Shown here piece by piece: positions 37,606-46,353 of a stretch of DNA of 64,000 nt. The stretch lies in the NCBI GenBank assembly GCA_947475715.1, contig CANJNY010000002.1, positions 51,533 to 115,532 on the forward strand. The letters are read 5' to 3'. Both the position numbers and the translations under genes were made by a program. The DNA is from Prolixibacteraceae bacterium (GTDB taxonomy: Bacteria; Bacteroidota; Bacteroidia; Bacteroidales; Prolixibacteraceae). Within the stretch, counting starts at the first letter, position 1, and each line of letters starts with the position of its first letter. Below the pieces are notes generated by a model. The model was given only the letters and a program-made list of their open reading frames with translations, searched no databases and was not told the origin of the DNA.

Positions 37606-38436
37606 ATGAAGGGAATTGTGAAACTTGGAATCAATATGGAGTTTGTACGGCATCACGATATGTCGTTTGCCAATGGAGTCAGAAAAGCTGCTGAAATCGG
37701 ATACCAGTATATCGAGCCGATGGTACACCTGGGGCGTGAATTACTCAGTGAGGCTGGTTATTTTCATTCGGTCTCATTATTCGATGACCCGCTATTTGTG
37801 AAGGAGTTATGCGAGAAAAATAATGTAAAATTATCCGGACTCTCTTCCCATACCCCCCTCTGCAAACCTGAGATCAGTGTTGAATATCTTAAGATGGCAA
37901 TCCGTTGGGCCGCCCAAGCCGGTGCCCCGGTGGTTAATACCGATGAAGGACCGAAACCGTTCTGGACATCGAAAGAGCTGGATTATCAACTTATGACCTA
38001 CACCTTAACCGAAGCATCCATGGTTGCCGAGCGACATGGCATAAATATTGGGCTCGAACCCCATCAGCAATACAGCAAAACTCCGGATGGACTCGACAGT
38101 ATTTATGACCTTGTAAATTCTCCATCCATCGGGATTAACTTTGATACCGGAAATAGTTATCTTGCAGGTGGATCTGATGTTTACGAATGGCTCGAACATG
38201 TGAAGGGCCGATTGGTTCATCTTCACGCCAAGGATATCAGCTTGTTGCAAAGCAATGCTCAGCGCGGAAAGGTCACCGGAACACCCGTTGGCTGTGCCTG
38301 CGGCGACGGAGTGGTTGACTGGAAACGGATCATCGATATCGTAAAGTCGGGCAATCGTGAAATTGTATTCAGCGTTGAATGCGGCACCATTGAGCAGGCA
38401 ATCCGTAGCTTTGAACACCTTTCCCCTCTATTATAA
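37606..38436 (+). CDS. Xylose-isomerase-like sugar isomerase/epimerase (1)
   Basis: A 276-residue TIM-barrel protein of the sugar phosphate isomerase/epimerase family. It has KAAEIGYQYIEPMVHLG, LSGLSSHTPLC, HGINIGLEPHQQY (metal Glu), GINFDTGNSYLAGG (metal Asp) and VHLHAKDI (metal His), ending with VFSVECGT. Cytoplasmic. It is first in a sugar operon with ThuA-PmoA, a second isomerase and a Gfo/Idh protein. Substrate unknown. Confidence 0.9.
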   Translation: MKGIVKLGINMEFVRHHDMSFANGVRKAAEIGYQYIEPMVHLGRELLSEAGYFHSVSLFDDPLFVKELCEKNNVKLSGLSSHTPLCKPEISVEYLKMAIRWAAQAGAPVVNTDEGPKPFWTSKELDYQLMTYTLTEASMVAERHGINIGLEPHQQYSKTPDGLDSIYDLVNSPSIGINFDTGNSYLAGGSDVYEWLEHVKGRLVHLHAKDISLLQSNAQRGKVTGTPVGCACGDGVVDWKRIIDIVKSGNREIVFSVECGTIEQAIRSFEHLSPLL

Positions 38437-38453
38437 CGTAATTGGATATTCCT

Positions 38454-40178
38454 ATGAAGCGAACCTCTCTTTTGCTTGTGATCTTTTCTTTCATTCTTTC
38501 ATTATTTGCAGTAACACCTCAGAAAGCTGTTTTATCTCAGGATAATATGGTTAAAGTGCTGATATTTAGTGGCATGAATAATCATGAGTGGCAAAAGACA
38601 ACCCCACTTTTAGTCCGGATATTAAAAGATTCAAAACTTTTTAATGTGGTTTTAACCGAAAAACCCGATACGTTTTCTTACGCTTCGTTGAAAACTTTTC
38701 AGCTTATAATCAGCAACTGGAATACCTGGCCTGACAATAGATTAAGAATGAGCCTTCAATGGGAGAATGATTTTCAGAAGTATGTCAATGAAGGTGGGGG
38801 AGTTCTTTCCATTCATGCAGGGGCATCTTCGTTTTATGATTGGGAACCTTACCATCGGATCGGAATTGGCCGCTGGGGAAAAGATACCCGTCATGGTCCC
38901 GGAACGAAAGGGCATGTTTATCGATTCGATCAAAATCACCCAATAACCACAGGAATGGGTGATTTTTTTATTATGGATGAGATTTGGGAGAATAGCGATA
39001 TTCATCCTGCGGCAAAAGCGATTGGTTCATTATCCGCCAATGATGCAAAGGATGGACATGCGATTGATGTTCCGGCAGTTTTTGTCAATCAGACCGGAAA
39101 GGGTCGAAATTTTTTCACCACCCTTGGCCACGATCAACGGGCACTTCTTAATTCGGGACTACAAATCCTTCTGCTGCGTGCAGCTCAATGGTGTGCAGGC
39201 AAGGAGGTTACCGTGCAGATTCCGGCAGGTTTGAAAACTTTGGATTCCAAAGAAAAACTGACCTGGATCAGAACCGATTCCACGGTTACCTTACAACAGG
39301 GATCAGGAGTTATTTGGCAATACAACTATAATACCCGTTTCGGAAAACCCTATTTTCATCCCCTTACGGTGAAAAATTCTGATCTTTCGTGTGTGTCTCC
39401 GCCCGATCATCCCTGGCATCTTGGCCTTTGGTTTTCGTGGAAATTTATCAACGGGGTCAACTACTGGGAGTACCTGAAAGATTTTAACACCCCTGAAACC
39501 GGCTTTAAATCTGAGGGAGTTACACAGATCATCCATACAGAGGTAGCTACAAATCCCGATTTTTCGTCCGATATCCATATGAAAATTAATTATCATCCCA
39601 TTCAGGGGGTTAGTGTTTTAGATGAGCAACGAAATCTCCATATCTCTGCGCCCCTCTCCGATGGCAGTTATTCTATTGACGAAGATCATTTTTTCAATGC
39701 TTTAACTGATTCGGTATCTCTTGACCGCACGCCAATTGTTGGTGAGCCAGGTGGGCAATCGTGGGGTGGCTATTCCGGATTATCGGTCCGGTTTAACCAG
39801 GATTATACTTCACCTCAGATTATTTCACCTCTCGACAGTGCATACCTCCGCAAAGGGAACTGGCTCTATATGGGATTCAATTCTTTAAGAGGCGAAAAGG
39901 GAGGGATTTCAATAATTCACCATCCGCAATTTACATTAGGCTCAACCAGCTGGTATGTAATCACCGATCAAAATGTACCTTTTTATTATTATAGTCCGGC
40001 GGTTTTGTTTGAACGGAAAATTATTCTCAGGAAGAGGGAGACCCTTATTCTGAAATACCGGATCTGGATGTTACCGGGAGAGGTTTCCAGGGAGATGTTG
40101 CAGCAGAAATACGATCAGTATCTAAACCAAATAAATAAATCTCATGGCAATAAAAGTTGGATGTTTTGCATTGATTAA
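38454..40178 (+). CDS. ThuA domain fused to a PmoA (DUF6807) domain, exported
   Basis: About 574 residues from the ATG at 38454, chosen because MKRTSLLLVIFSFILSLFAV is a proper signal peptide; the frame extends 12 bases upstream to a TTG. The first part (about 30-250) is ThuA-like: VLIFSGMNNHEWQKTTPLL, NEGGGVLSIHAGASSFYDW and GRNFFTTLGHDQRALL. From about 275 follows the PmoA/DUF6807 region (FGKPYFHPLTV, PPDHPWHLGLWFSWKFINGV, EPGGQSWGGYSGLSVRF). This is a two-domain fusion; both parts are frequent in sugar loci. It ends 35 bases inside the next gene. Confidence 0.85.
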   Translation: MKRTSLLLVIFSFILSLFAVTPQKAVLSQDNMVKVLIFSGMNNHEWQKTTPLLVRILKDSKLFNVVLTEKPDTFSYASLKTFQLIISNWNTWPDNRLRMSLQWENDFQKYVNEGGGVLSIHAGASSFYDWEPYHRIGIGRWGKDTRHGPGTKGHVYRFDQNHPITTGMGDFFIMDEIWENSDIHPAAKAIGSLSANDAKDGHAIDVPAVFVNQTGKGRNFFTTLGHDQRALLNSGLQILLLRAAQWCAGKEVTVQIPAGLKTLDSKEKLTWIRTDSTVTLQQGSGVIWQYNYNTRFGKPYFHPLTVKNSDLSCVSPPDHPWHLGLWFSWKFINGVNYWEYLKDFNTPETGFKSEGVTQIIHTEVATNPDFSSDIHMKINYHPIQGVSVLDEQRNLHISAPLSDGSYSIDEDHFFNALTDSVSLDRTPIVGEPGGQSWGGYSGLSVRFNQDYTSPQIISPLDSAYLRKGNWLYMGFNSLRGEKGGISIIHHPQFTLGSTSWYVITDQNVPFYYYSPAVLFERKIILRKRETLILKYRIWMLPGEVSREMLQQKYDQYLNQINKSHGNKSWMFCID

Positions 40179-40992
40179 CCCTTTTAGCCCACTGGAAAAT
40201 CAATTGGATCAGATCAAACAATGGGGCTTCACCTGTGGTGATTTAACCGATAATTCCGATGGCGCATGTCTTGGCGTTGAATACGGATTTACCGCACTGG
40301 CAAGTCTGGATGCTAATCCGTTTGATATTAAGAGGTTATTTGAATCGAAGGGGCTAGGCCTCTCGAGTATTTGTGCCCATGCTAATCTGCTTGATCCTGC
40401 AGCTCCTTCGCGATATGGGACTTCCCAAATAATTAAAGCGGTAAAGATGGCCGGGGCAATAGGCGTTAAACATGTGATTACGGCTGATGGTGAGCCTAAA
40501 ACACCATTTGGCAAAACGCTCACAACTTCAGAAGCAGTTTTTTCTATTGCTGAGAAATTGTACGAACCGCTAAGGTTTGCCCAGGATTATGGAGTGAAGA
40601 TATTGATTGAACCGCACGGTCATATTACCGATTCGGTAAAACTGATGGGTGAAGTGCTCGACCGTTGTAATTCCGATGCGCTGGGAATAAACCTGGATAC
40701 CGGTAATTTATGGCTGGGTGGTGGAGACTCCCTGGAGATGATTGCTAAATTTGGTTCAAAAATCGAACACGTTCACTGGAAGGATCTTCCGCAGGAGATG
40801 GTCGAAAAACGGGGTACTCAGTTTGGTTGCGGCATGTCGCTTACTGCATTAGGAGAAGGGGTAATTGATATCGAAGCAATTTATCAGGCTTTGGTAAAAT
40901 CCGGATTTGATGGATATTCAACCCTTGAAATAGCTGGAGAAGAGGCAGTTCTGAAAAGCTTTGCGTTTCTCAAAAACCTGGGAGCTGTTTAA
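40144..40992 (+). CDS. Xylose-isomerase-like sugar isomerase/epimerase (2)
   Basis: A 282-residue TIM-barrel protein whose ATG lies 35 bases before the stop of the preceding gene. This overlap is real, since the first strand (MAIKVGCFALINPFSPL) is needed. It shows VKILIEPHGHIT, ALGINLDTGNLWLGGG, IEHVHWKDL and DGYSTLEIAGEEA. It is distinct from the first isomerase, with about the same metal-binding pattern. Translational coupling to ThuA-PmoA is likely. Confidence 0.9.
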   Translation: MAIKVGCFALINPFSPLENQLDQIKQWGFTCGDLTDNSDGACLGVEYGFTALASLDANPFDIKRLFESKGLGLSSICAHANLLDPAAPSRYGTSQIIKAVKMAGAIGVKHVITADGEPKTPFGKTLTTSEAVFSIAEKLYEPLRFAQDYGVKILIEPHGHITDSVKLMGEVLDRCNSDALGINLDTGNLWLGGGDSLEMIAKFGSKIEHVHWKDLPQEMVEKRGTQFGCGMSLTALGEGVIDIEAIYQALVKSGFDGYSTLEIAGEEAVLKSFAFLKNLGAV

Positions 40993-41022
40993 TGTAATCG
41001 TTTTTAACCGACTTAATTCTTG

Positions 41023-41073
41023 GATGCTAATAAATTGTATTGCAGAGATATGAGAGCTCCATATCTGGTATAG
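41023..41073 (+). pseudogene. 3' remnant of a Gfo/Idh/MocA gene
   Basis: Bases 41023-41073 read DANKLYCRDMRAPYLV then stop. They match the last residues of the intact gene downstream (DANKLYIRDMRSPYIM, 42444-42494) at about 40 of 51 bases, with the same stop codon. This looks like what is left of a second copy after deletion, between the isomerase and the intact gene. Confidence 0.75.
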
Positions 41074-41117
41074 TTTTTTTCCGGTATAAAATTTAAGTAA
41101 CTTAATATCCGAAGAAT

Positions 41118-42494
41118 ATGAAAGATGAAAAGGTAGTTAAAGCACTAATTTCCCGCAGAAATTTTGTTCAGCGTTCAGTTCAAGGGGCAATCGGCCTGGC
41201 CGCATTACCAACAATTCTGGGCTCTTGCTCCAACTGGAAAGGTGCCAATGACCGGGTTGTTGTGGGGCATATCGGAGTTGGATCAAGGGGTACCGATGAG
41301 TTAATGTCCTATTTTCTCCCCTTGAGGGAAGCAATGAATATTGCGGTATGCGATACATTTAAGGATCGGCGCGAAACTACTGCAAACAGGATCAACCAAT
41401 TTTATAAAGAGAATAATTTTCCGACCAGGCATTGTTCAACCTATCGCGATATGGATGAAATGCTTCAACGCAAGGATATTGATGTGGTTCATATTACCAC
41501 ACCCGATCACTGGCATGTGCTTGCAGCGATAAAAGCTGCTCGGGCAGGGAAACATATTATGCTTGCAAAACCACTTGGACTGAGTTATCCGCAAAATCTA
41601 ATGCTCGCAAAGGAGCTGAAAGCCAATAATGTAAAGTTTCATTACGGGACACAGCAGCGCACCGTTGAGCATATGAAACTTGGTTATGACCTGATCCGCG
41701 ATGGAGCCATCGGTGAAATCGGACGTGTAGATATATGGGCTCCCGGAAAAAACGATGTGCCTGTTCCCGTTTGCAATGAGGTGCCGATTCCTCCTGATTT
41801 TGATTTTGAACGATGGAGCGGACCTGCCCCGTTGAGGCCTTATTGTCCTGATCGCGTTACCAATAACAGTTCATGGTTCAATAACGATTACAGCATTGGA
41901 TTTTTGGCAGGTTGGGGGGCACATCCACTGGATATATTAGTCTGGATATTAAAAGATAAGGTAAATAACAGTTACAGTTGCCAGGGTCGTGGCGAATATT
42001 GGCCTGCGGGGGGATTGTATAATAATATCCTGTCGTGGGATGTAAACTGTAAATACCAGAATGGCCTTGAACTTCATTTTGTAAGTACAGATGTTGCGTT
42101 AAAAGGGATGCTTGACCATCGAACCCGAAAAGATGGTGACGGCACCACCTTTTACGGCACTAAGGGTTGGATTTCATTGAGCCGTTCATCGGCGCAGTCG
42201 GATATTCCGGAGATCAATCAAAAACTGAATAATTTTCCAAAACACGAAAATGGTGGGATAAAAGGGGAAAATAATACAATGGGGAGAAGGTTTCTCGCGG
42301 TGGCCCGGGGAAAGGAACCCGAACTTTGTCCACTCGATGAGGCCATGATTTCGGATACAATCAGTCATATGGGAGATATCGCCATTCGTACAGGGCGCAA
42401 AGTTACCTGGGATCCGAAAGCCGGCGAAGTTATTGGTGACCCGGATGCTAATAAATTATATATCAGAGATATGAGATCTCCTTACATCATGTAG
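41118..42494 (+). CDS. Tat-exported Gfo/Idh/MocA-family lipoprotein oxidoreductase (4)
   Basis: A 458-residue exported oxidoreductase. It has the Tat motif SRRNFVQRSVQGAIGLAALP with lipobox ILGSC, GHIGVGSRGTDELMSYF, DVVHITTPDHWH and HIMLAKPLGL, where the EKP triplet is AKP so the usual catalytic-region Glu is missing. FLAGWGAHPLDILVW replaces the DxSGG block. It completes the second sugar operon, preceded by a 3' remnant of a like gene. Confidence 0.9.
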   Translation: MKDEKVVKALISRRNFVQRSVQGAIGLAALPTILGSCSNWKGANDRVVVGHIGVGSRGTDELMSYFLPLREAMNIAVCDTFKDRRETTANRINQFYKENNFPTRHCSTYRDMDEMLQRKDIDVVHITTPDHWHVLAAIKAARAGKHIMLAKPLGLSYPQNLMLAKELKANNVKFHYGTQQRTVEHMKLGYDLIRDGAIGEIGRVDIWAPGKNDVPVPVCNEVPIPPDFDFERWSGPAPLRPYCPDRVTNNSSWFNNDYSIGFLAGWGAHPLDILVWILKDKVNNSYSCQGRGEYWPAGGLYNNILSWDVNCKYQNGLELHFVSTDVALKGMLDHRTRKDGDGTTFYGTKGWISLSRSSAQSDIPEINQKLNNFPKHENGGIKGENNTMGRRFLAVARGKEPELCPLDEAMISDTISHMGDIAIRTGRKVTWDPKAGEVIGDPDANKLYIRDMRSPYIM

Positions 42495-42522
42495 CTATTA
42501 CTTTATCAGAATTCTTTTGTTG

Positions 42523-42556
42523 ATTCCCCTTTGTCTTAAAACAGAGGGGAATTTTA
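42523..42556 (+). terminator. Rho-independent terminator after Gfo/Idh (4)
   Basis: ATTCCCCT (42523-42530) pairs with AGGGGAAT (42545-42552) after TGT/ACA pairs; the hairpin is followed by TTTTAA. Confidence 0.8.
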
Positions 42557-42607
42557 ATAGGTTCATTTTTTGGTTTCCCCGGTTTTTCCTCACTGCACTC
42601 CGGTTAT

Positions 42608-42637
42608 TTTGCAACAACTTTTATTTAGGTAAATTTG
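42608..42637 (+). promoter_or_regulatory. Promoter of the DUF3108 gene (and maybe polyketide operon)
   Basis: TTTG (42608-42611), 18 bases, TAAATTTG (42630-42637) on the plus strand. Transcription would start about 50 bases before the ATG at 42694. Confidence 0.65.
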
Positions 42638-42693
42638 TTAGTTAAATATCAAATATTAATTGTAATTCAGTAGTTTAGATAAACATTCCGGGG

Positions 42694-43485
42694 ATGAAAG
42701 GTCATATCAGTCTGATTATACTTCTTCTAATAAGTGCTTTATGGACCAAAGGTCAGGAGATATTTACACCGCCGCTGAAAACAATTTCAGCATTTAATGC
42801 AGGCGAATGTCTTACCTATCAAATCCGGTATGGTTTTATTGTGGGTGGAATTACCACTTTCACAATAACGGATGAGCTTTATAACGGTATCCCGGTCTTT
42901 CATGCCCGGGCCATTGGTGAAACCACCGGTATGGCCAACACCCTTTATGGTGTAAGAGATGTTTACGAAAGCTGGTTTAACAAGGATACTAATCTGCCTT
43001 ATAAGCAGATCCGCGATATCAAGGAGGGGCATTATACCAAATATAATGAGGTTACCTACGACCGGACAAATAACACGGTTAATTCAAAATTATCGGGTGT
43101 TCATAAGGTTCCTGAGAAGATTTTAGATCTGACCTCTACTTTTTATTACCTGAGACGAATCGATTTTTCAAAAATGAATGAGGGAGATGTGATCTTTGTG
43201 AATATGTTTTTTGCAGATGAAATATTTCCTTTTCGGCTTAGATATAAGGGTAAAGAGCTCATTAAAACTAAATTTGGAAAAATCAGCTGCATTAAAATTT
43301 GCCCTGTTGTGGCGGTCGGCCGGATGTTTAAAGCTCAGGATGACCTGACGATTTGGTTTAGTGATGACGAGAATCACCTGCCTGTTCTTGTAAAAATGGA
43401 TATTAGTGTTGTTGGCTCAGTTTTGCTCAAACTGGTTAAATATGACAATACTGTTAATCAGATGGTTTTCCGGCAGGAGGAATAG
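42694..43485 (+). CDS. DUF3108-type exported protein
   Basis: A 263-residue exported protein. The signal peptide MKGHISLIILLLISALWTKG has its cleavage near GQE. FNAGECLTYQIRYGFIVGG near 30 and FYYLRRIDFSKMNEGDVIFV near 150 place it in the DUF3108 family. It is a beta-rich envelope protein of unknown role, common in Bacteroidota and often alone. It precedes the polyketide operon by 145 bases; membership in that operon is unproven. Confidence 0.8.
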   Translation: MKGHISLIILLLISALWTKGQEIFTPPLKTISAFNAGECLTYQIRYGFIVGGITTFTITDELYNGIPVFHARAIGETTGMANTLYGVRDVYESWFNKDTNLPYKQIRDIKEGHYTKYNEVTYDRTNNTVNSKLSGVHKVPEKILDLTSTFYYLRRIDFSKMNEGDVIFVNMFFADEIFPFRLRYKGKELIKTKFGKISCIKICPVVAVGRMFKAQDDLTIWFSDDENHLPVLVKMDISVVGSVLLKLVKYDNTVNQMVFRQEE

Positions 43486-43578
43486 ACAGGATTCCAATTT
43501 ACTATTGCGAAACCTTTCAACCTGTATGGATTAATTTCAAATTATTGTTTATTATTAATACAGTTGGATTTGTGTTGC

Positions 43579-43609
43579 TTTTGATCGCAACCATTTTGAA
43601 TATGTTTTG
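43579..43609 (+). promoter_or_regulatory. Possible promoter of the polyketide operon
   Basis: TTTTG (43579-43583), 17 bases, TATGTTTTG (43601-43609), one base longer than the usual -7 box. It lies about 20 bases before the UbiA ATG (43630). Confidence 0.45.
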
Positions 43610-43629
43610 TTTAATCAATAAAAAAACAA

Positions 43630-44535
43630 ATGGACAAAACTTTCATTATATCGTGGTTTGATAAAAATACGGTTAAACACCTTCGATTGCCGTTTTCTTT
43701 TTTCCTGATGCCCGTATTTTTATTTTCATTGAGTCAGTCACTCTCTGTAAACTGGTACACCACCATTATTGCCTTTATAATTTTGCATCTGGTGATATTT
43801 CCGTCGTGTAATGGATATAACAGTTATGAAGATAAGGACGAAACCAGTATCGGAGGATTAAAAAATCCCCCTAAGGTTTCAGAAAATTTGTTTTACGCAA
43901 CGCTGTTTCTGGATATCGTCGGAGTCCTTGGCGGATTATTGGTCTCTCGCTATTTTTCCCTTTTCGTTTTGATATTTGTATTGATGTCAAGGGCATATAG
44001 TTACCGGAAACTGCGATTAAAAAAGTATCCATTCATTGGATTTTTAACTGTTTTCATCTTTCAGGGGGGATTCGTTTATTTAATGGCATCATCCGCGATT
44101 ACTACCTTTTCGGTTACCTCATATTTCACGATTAATAATATTATTTGCATGAGCATTGCAAGCTTTTTTATCGGCAGTATCTACCCCCTGACACAAATTT
44201 ATCAACATGAGGCAGATAAGAAGGATGGGGTAACCAGTATCAGTTATAAACTTGGATATGTCGGTACATTTATATTCTCGGCATTTTTCTTCTCCATGGC
44301 AACCCTTTTCTTATTTTATTATTTTAATATTAAGCATCAGCAACTAGCTTTGCTCCTGTTTTTATTGATCATGTTGCCGGTTATTGCCAAATTATCGGTT
44401 TGGTTTAATAAGGTTCGAAGGGATACCTCGCATGCGAATTTTGAGAATACGATGACCTTGAACCTGCTTACCTCGGTTTGCATGAATAGCTATTTTGTAT
44501 TGTTGATATTAAACAATTATTATATCTGGTTTTAA
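43630..44535 (+). CDS. UbiA-type prenyltransferase
   Basis: A 301-residue inner-membrane protein with about eight to nine membrane segments. The first aspartate-rich motif is in NGYNSYEDKDETSIGG (residues 61-76; Asn 61, Asp 68, Asp 70), the second in QHEADKKDGVTS near 195. It attaches a prenyl chain to an aromatic acceptor. It is followed by the type III polyketide synthase after two bases, so the likely acceptor is that enzyme's product. The gene carries no recognised quinone-specific feature that would link it to menaquinone instead. Confidence 0.9.
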   Translation: MDKTFIISWFDKNTVKHLRLPFSFFLMPVFLFSLSQSLSVNWYTTIIAFIILHLVIFPSCNGYNSYEDKDETSIGGLKNPPKVSENLFYATLFLDIVGVLGGLLVSRYFSLFVLIFVLMSRAYSYRKLRLKKYPFIGFLTVFIFQGGFVYLMASSAITTFSVTSYFTINNIICMSIASFFIGSIYPLTQIYQHEADKKDGVTSISYKLGYVGTFIFSAFFFSMATLFLFYYFNIKHQQLALLLFLLIMLPVIAKLSVWFNKVRRDTSHANFENTMTLNLLTSVCMNSYFVLLILNNYYIWF

Positions 44536-44537
44536 CA

Positions 44538-45638
44538 ATGAGCCGAATCATTTCCATTGGAACAGCAGTTCCGCAATACAATACAAGTCAGGCTAATATT
44601 TTGGATTTTATGCAACAGGCCTACGCAGATGATAAAACGTCCCGAAAGTTAAATGTTTTATTTCATCACAGCGGCATAGATACCCGATATTCTGTTCTTT
44701 CTGATTTTGGGAATAATATTCCTGCCGGGAATAATCTTTTTGGCAATCAGGAGAAACCGGGAATTGAAAAAAGGTTGGATGTGTTTAAGGAGAATGCAAT
44801 TTCGCTCGCCTCGGCAGCTATAGCGAATGCATTTGAAAAACTCAATACGACCGTAAAGCAATACGATATCACTCACCTAATTACCGTTTCATGTACAGGA
44901 ATCTATGCCCCAGGTATTGACACTGCAATTATTGAAAAATTAGGGTTGCGTGAGGATATCTTTCATACATCCGTTAATTTCATGGGTTGTAATGCCGCAT
45001 TTCATGCATTAAAAATTGGCGATATGATTGCCAAAACTGATCAGGATGCAAGGGTATTGATCGTTTGTGTCGAATTATGTACCCTCCATTTTCAGCCTAA
45101 AAATAATCACGACAACCTGTTATCAAATACCATTTTTGGGGATGGTTCATCGGCAGTTATAATTGTATCTGATTCGGCTGCAAAATTCAACCATCAAAAG
45201 GGGATGACGATCAATGGGTTTTATTCACTCCTTTTGAATAAAGGTAAAGGTTTGATATGTTGGGATATAACTCCAGTCAATTTCGAAATGGTTCTGGATG
45301 CAGGAGTTCCCGAATTGATTGGCAACGAAGTAAATGATATTCTTCTGAAAGCGGGAAAAAAGTTAAACTTTACCATTTCAGCTATTTCTAAATGGGCGAT
45401 CCATCCTGGTGGAAAAAAAATTCTTGACACCGTAAAGAAGAAATTACAGCTTAGTGATGAGGATATGAACTATTCGTATAAAGTACTGGCTGACTACGGA
45501 AATATGTCGTCACCAACAATTTTATTTGTGTTGAATGAGATCATGAGTGGAGAACAGCGCGCCGCAGAAAAGATATTCTCTATAGGCTTTGGTCCGGGAT
45601 TAAGTATTGAATCAGCACTGTTTACTTATGACCAATAA
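44538..45638 (+). CDS. Type III polyketide synthase (chalcone/stilbene synthase-like)
   Basis: A 366-residue cytoplasmic homodimer-type enzyme. It extends an acyl-CoA with malonyl-CoA units and cyclises it, commonly to an alkylresorcinol or alkylpyrone. The catalytic triad is clear: Cys 151 in VNFMGCNAAFHAL, His 289 in WAIHPGGKKILD, and Asn 322 in YGNMSSPTILF. Length is normal. The tailoring enzymes follow with overlaps of 11 and 17 bases, so they are co-translated. Confidence 0.95.
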   Translation: MSRIISIGTAVPQYNTSQANILDFMQQAYADDKTSRKLNVLFHHSGIDTRYSVLSDFGNNIPAGNNLFGNQEKPGIEKRLDVFKENAISLASAAIANAFEKLNTTVKQYDITHLITVSCTGIYAPGIDTAIIEKLGLREDIFHTSVNFMGCNAAFHALKIGDMIAKTDQDARVLIVCVELCTLHFQPKNNHDNLLSNTIFGDGSSAVIIVSDSAAKFNHQKGMTINGFYSLLLNKGKGLICWDITPVNFEMVLDAGVPELIGNEVNDILLKAGKKLNFTISAISKWAIHPGGKKILDTVKKKLQLSDEDMNYSYKVLADYGNMSSPTILFVLNEIMSGEQRAAEKIFSIGFGPGLSIESALFTYDQ

Positions 45639-46353
45639 ATTCACCCATCGGTCACACCAGAAGGAATTGCTCGATGAGCTTAATATTCCAAAGCGGCTGT
45701 TGCATAAAAATCTCAGGGAGCTCGATATTCTAAATCGTGCCACAGGGGGTCATTCTATTTCGTTAAGAGGAATAAAACAACTGATTACCAATCGGGAAAA
45801 GTGTTATCATATTGTTGATCTGGGATGTGGAAGCGGTGATTCATTAAGGGCTGTAGCGGATTGGGCTCGGATAAATAAATTCAACGTTAGACTTACCGGA
45901 GTCGATATGAACTCCGATGCAATTGATTATTTGCAAATTCATTGTTCCGGTTATCCTGAAATATCCGGTTTTACCGGTGATTATCTGGATTATTTGAATG
46001 ATAATAAAACAGTTGATATTGTACTTTGTTCGTTGTTTTGTCATCATCTGAACGATATTGAACTGCAAAGTTTATTGAACTGGTTCAGGGTTGAGGCTGG
46101 AGTAGGCTTTGTGATTAACGATTTAAAAAGAAACTGGCTGGCCTATTATTCTGCATGGATTTTTACGAGGCTGTTAAACGGTACAAAATTAGCCCGAAAC
46201 GATGGGCCAATTTCGGTATTACGGGGATTCAAATTTAAGGAGCTGGATAATCTATTACGTCAATCCTCAATACCAAACTACTCGATTAAGGAGCAATGGA
46301 TTTTCCGATTTTTAATTGTTGGAAAAACAGAAAAATATGAATCAACTTATTGA
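45628..46353 (+). CDS. SAM-dependent methyltransferase, class I
   Basis: A 241-residue methyltransferase from the ATG at 45628; the frame reaches back to a TTG at 45607. The SAM motif I is HIVDLGCGSGDSLRAVADWA near 64-83, motif II LTGVDMNSDAIDYL, and the later VDIVLCSLFCHHLND. The overall shape is of a small-molecule O- or C-methyltransferase. It overlaps the polyketide synthase stop by 11 bases. Likely methylates the polyketide, as SrsB does in Streptomyces griseus. Confidence 0.88.
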   Translation: MTNKFTHRSHQKELLDELNIPKRLLHKNLRELDILNRATGGHSISLRGIKQLITNREKCYHIVDLGCGSGDSLRAVADWARINKFNVRLTGVDMNSDAIDYLQIHCSGYPEISGFTGDYLDYLNDNKTVDIVLCSLFCHHLNDIELQSLLNWFRVEAGVGFVINDLKRNWLAYYSAWIFTRLLNGTKLARNDGPISVLRGFKFKELDNLLRQSSIPNYSIKEQWIFRFLIVGKTEKYESTY

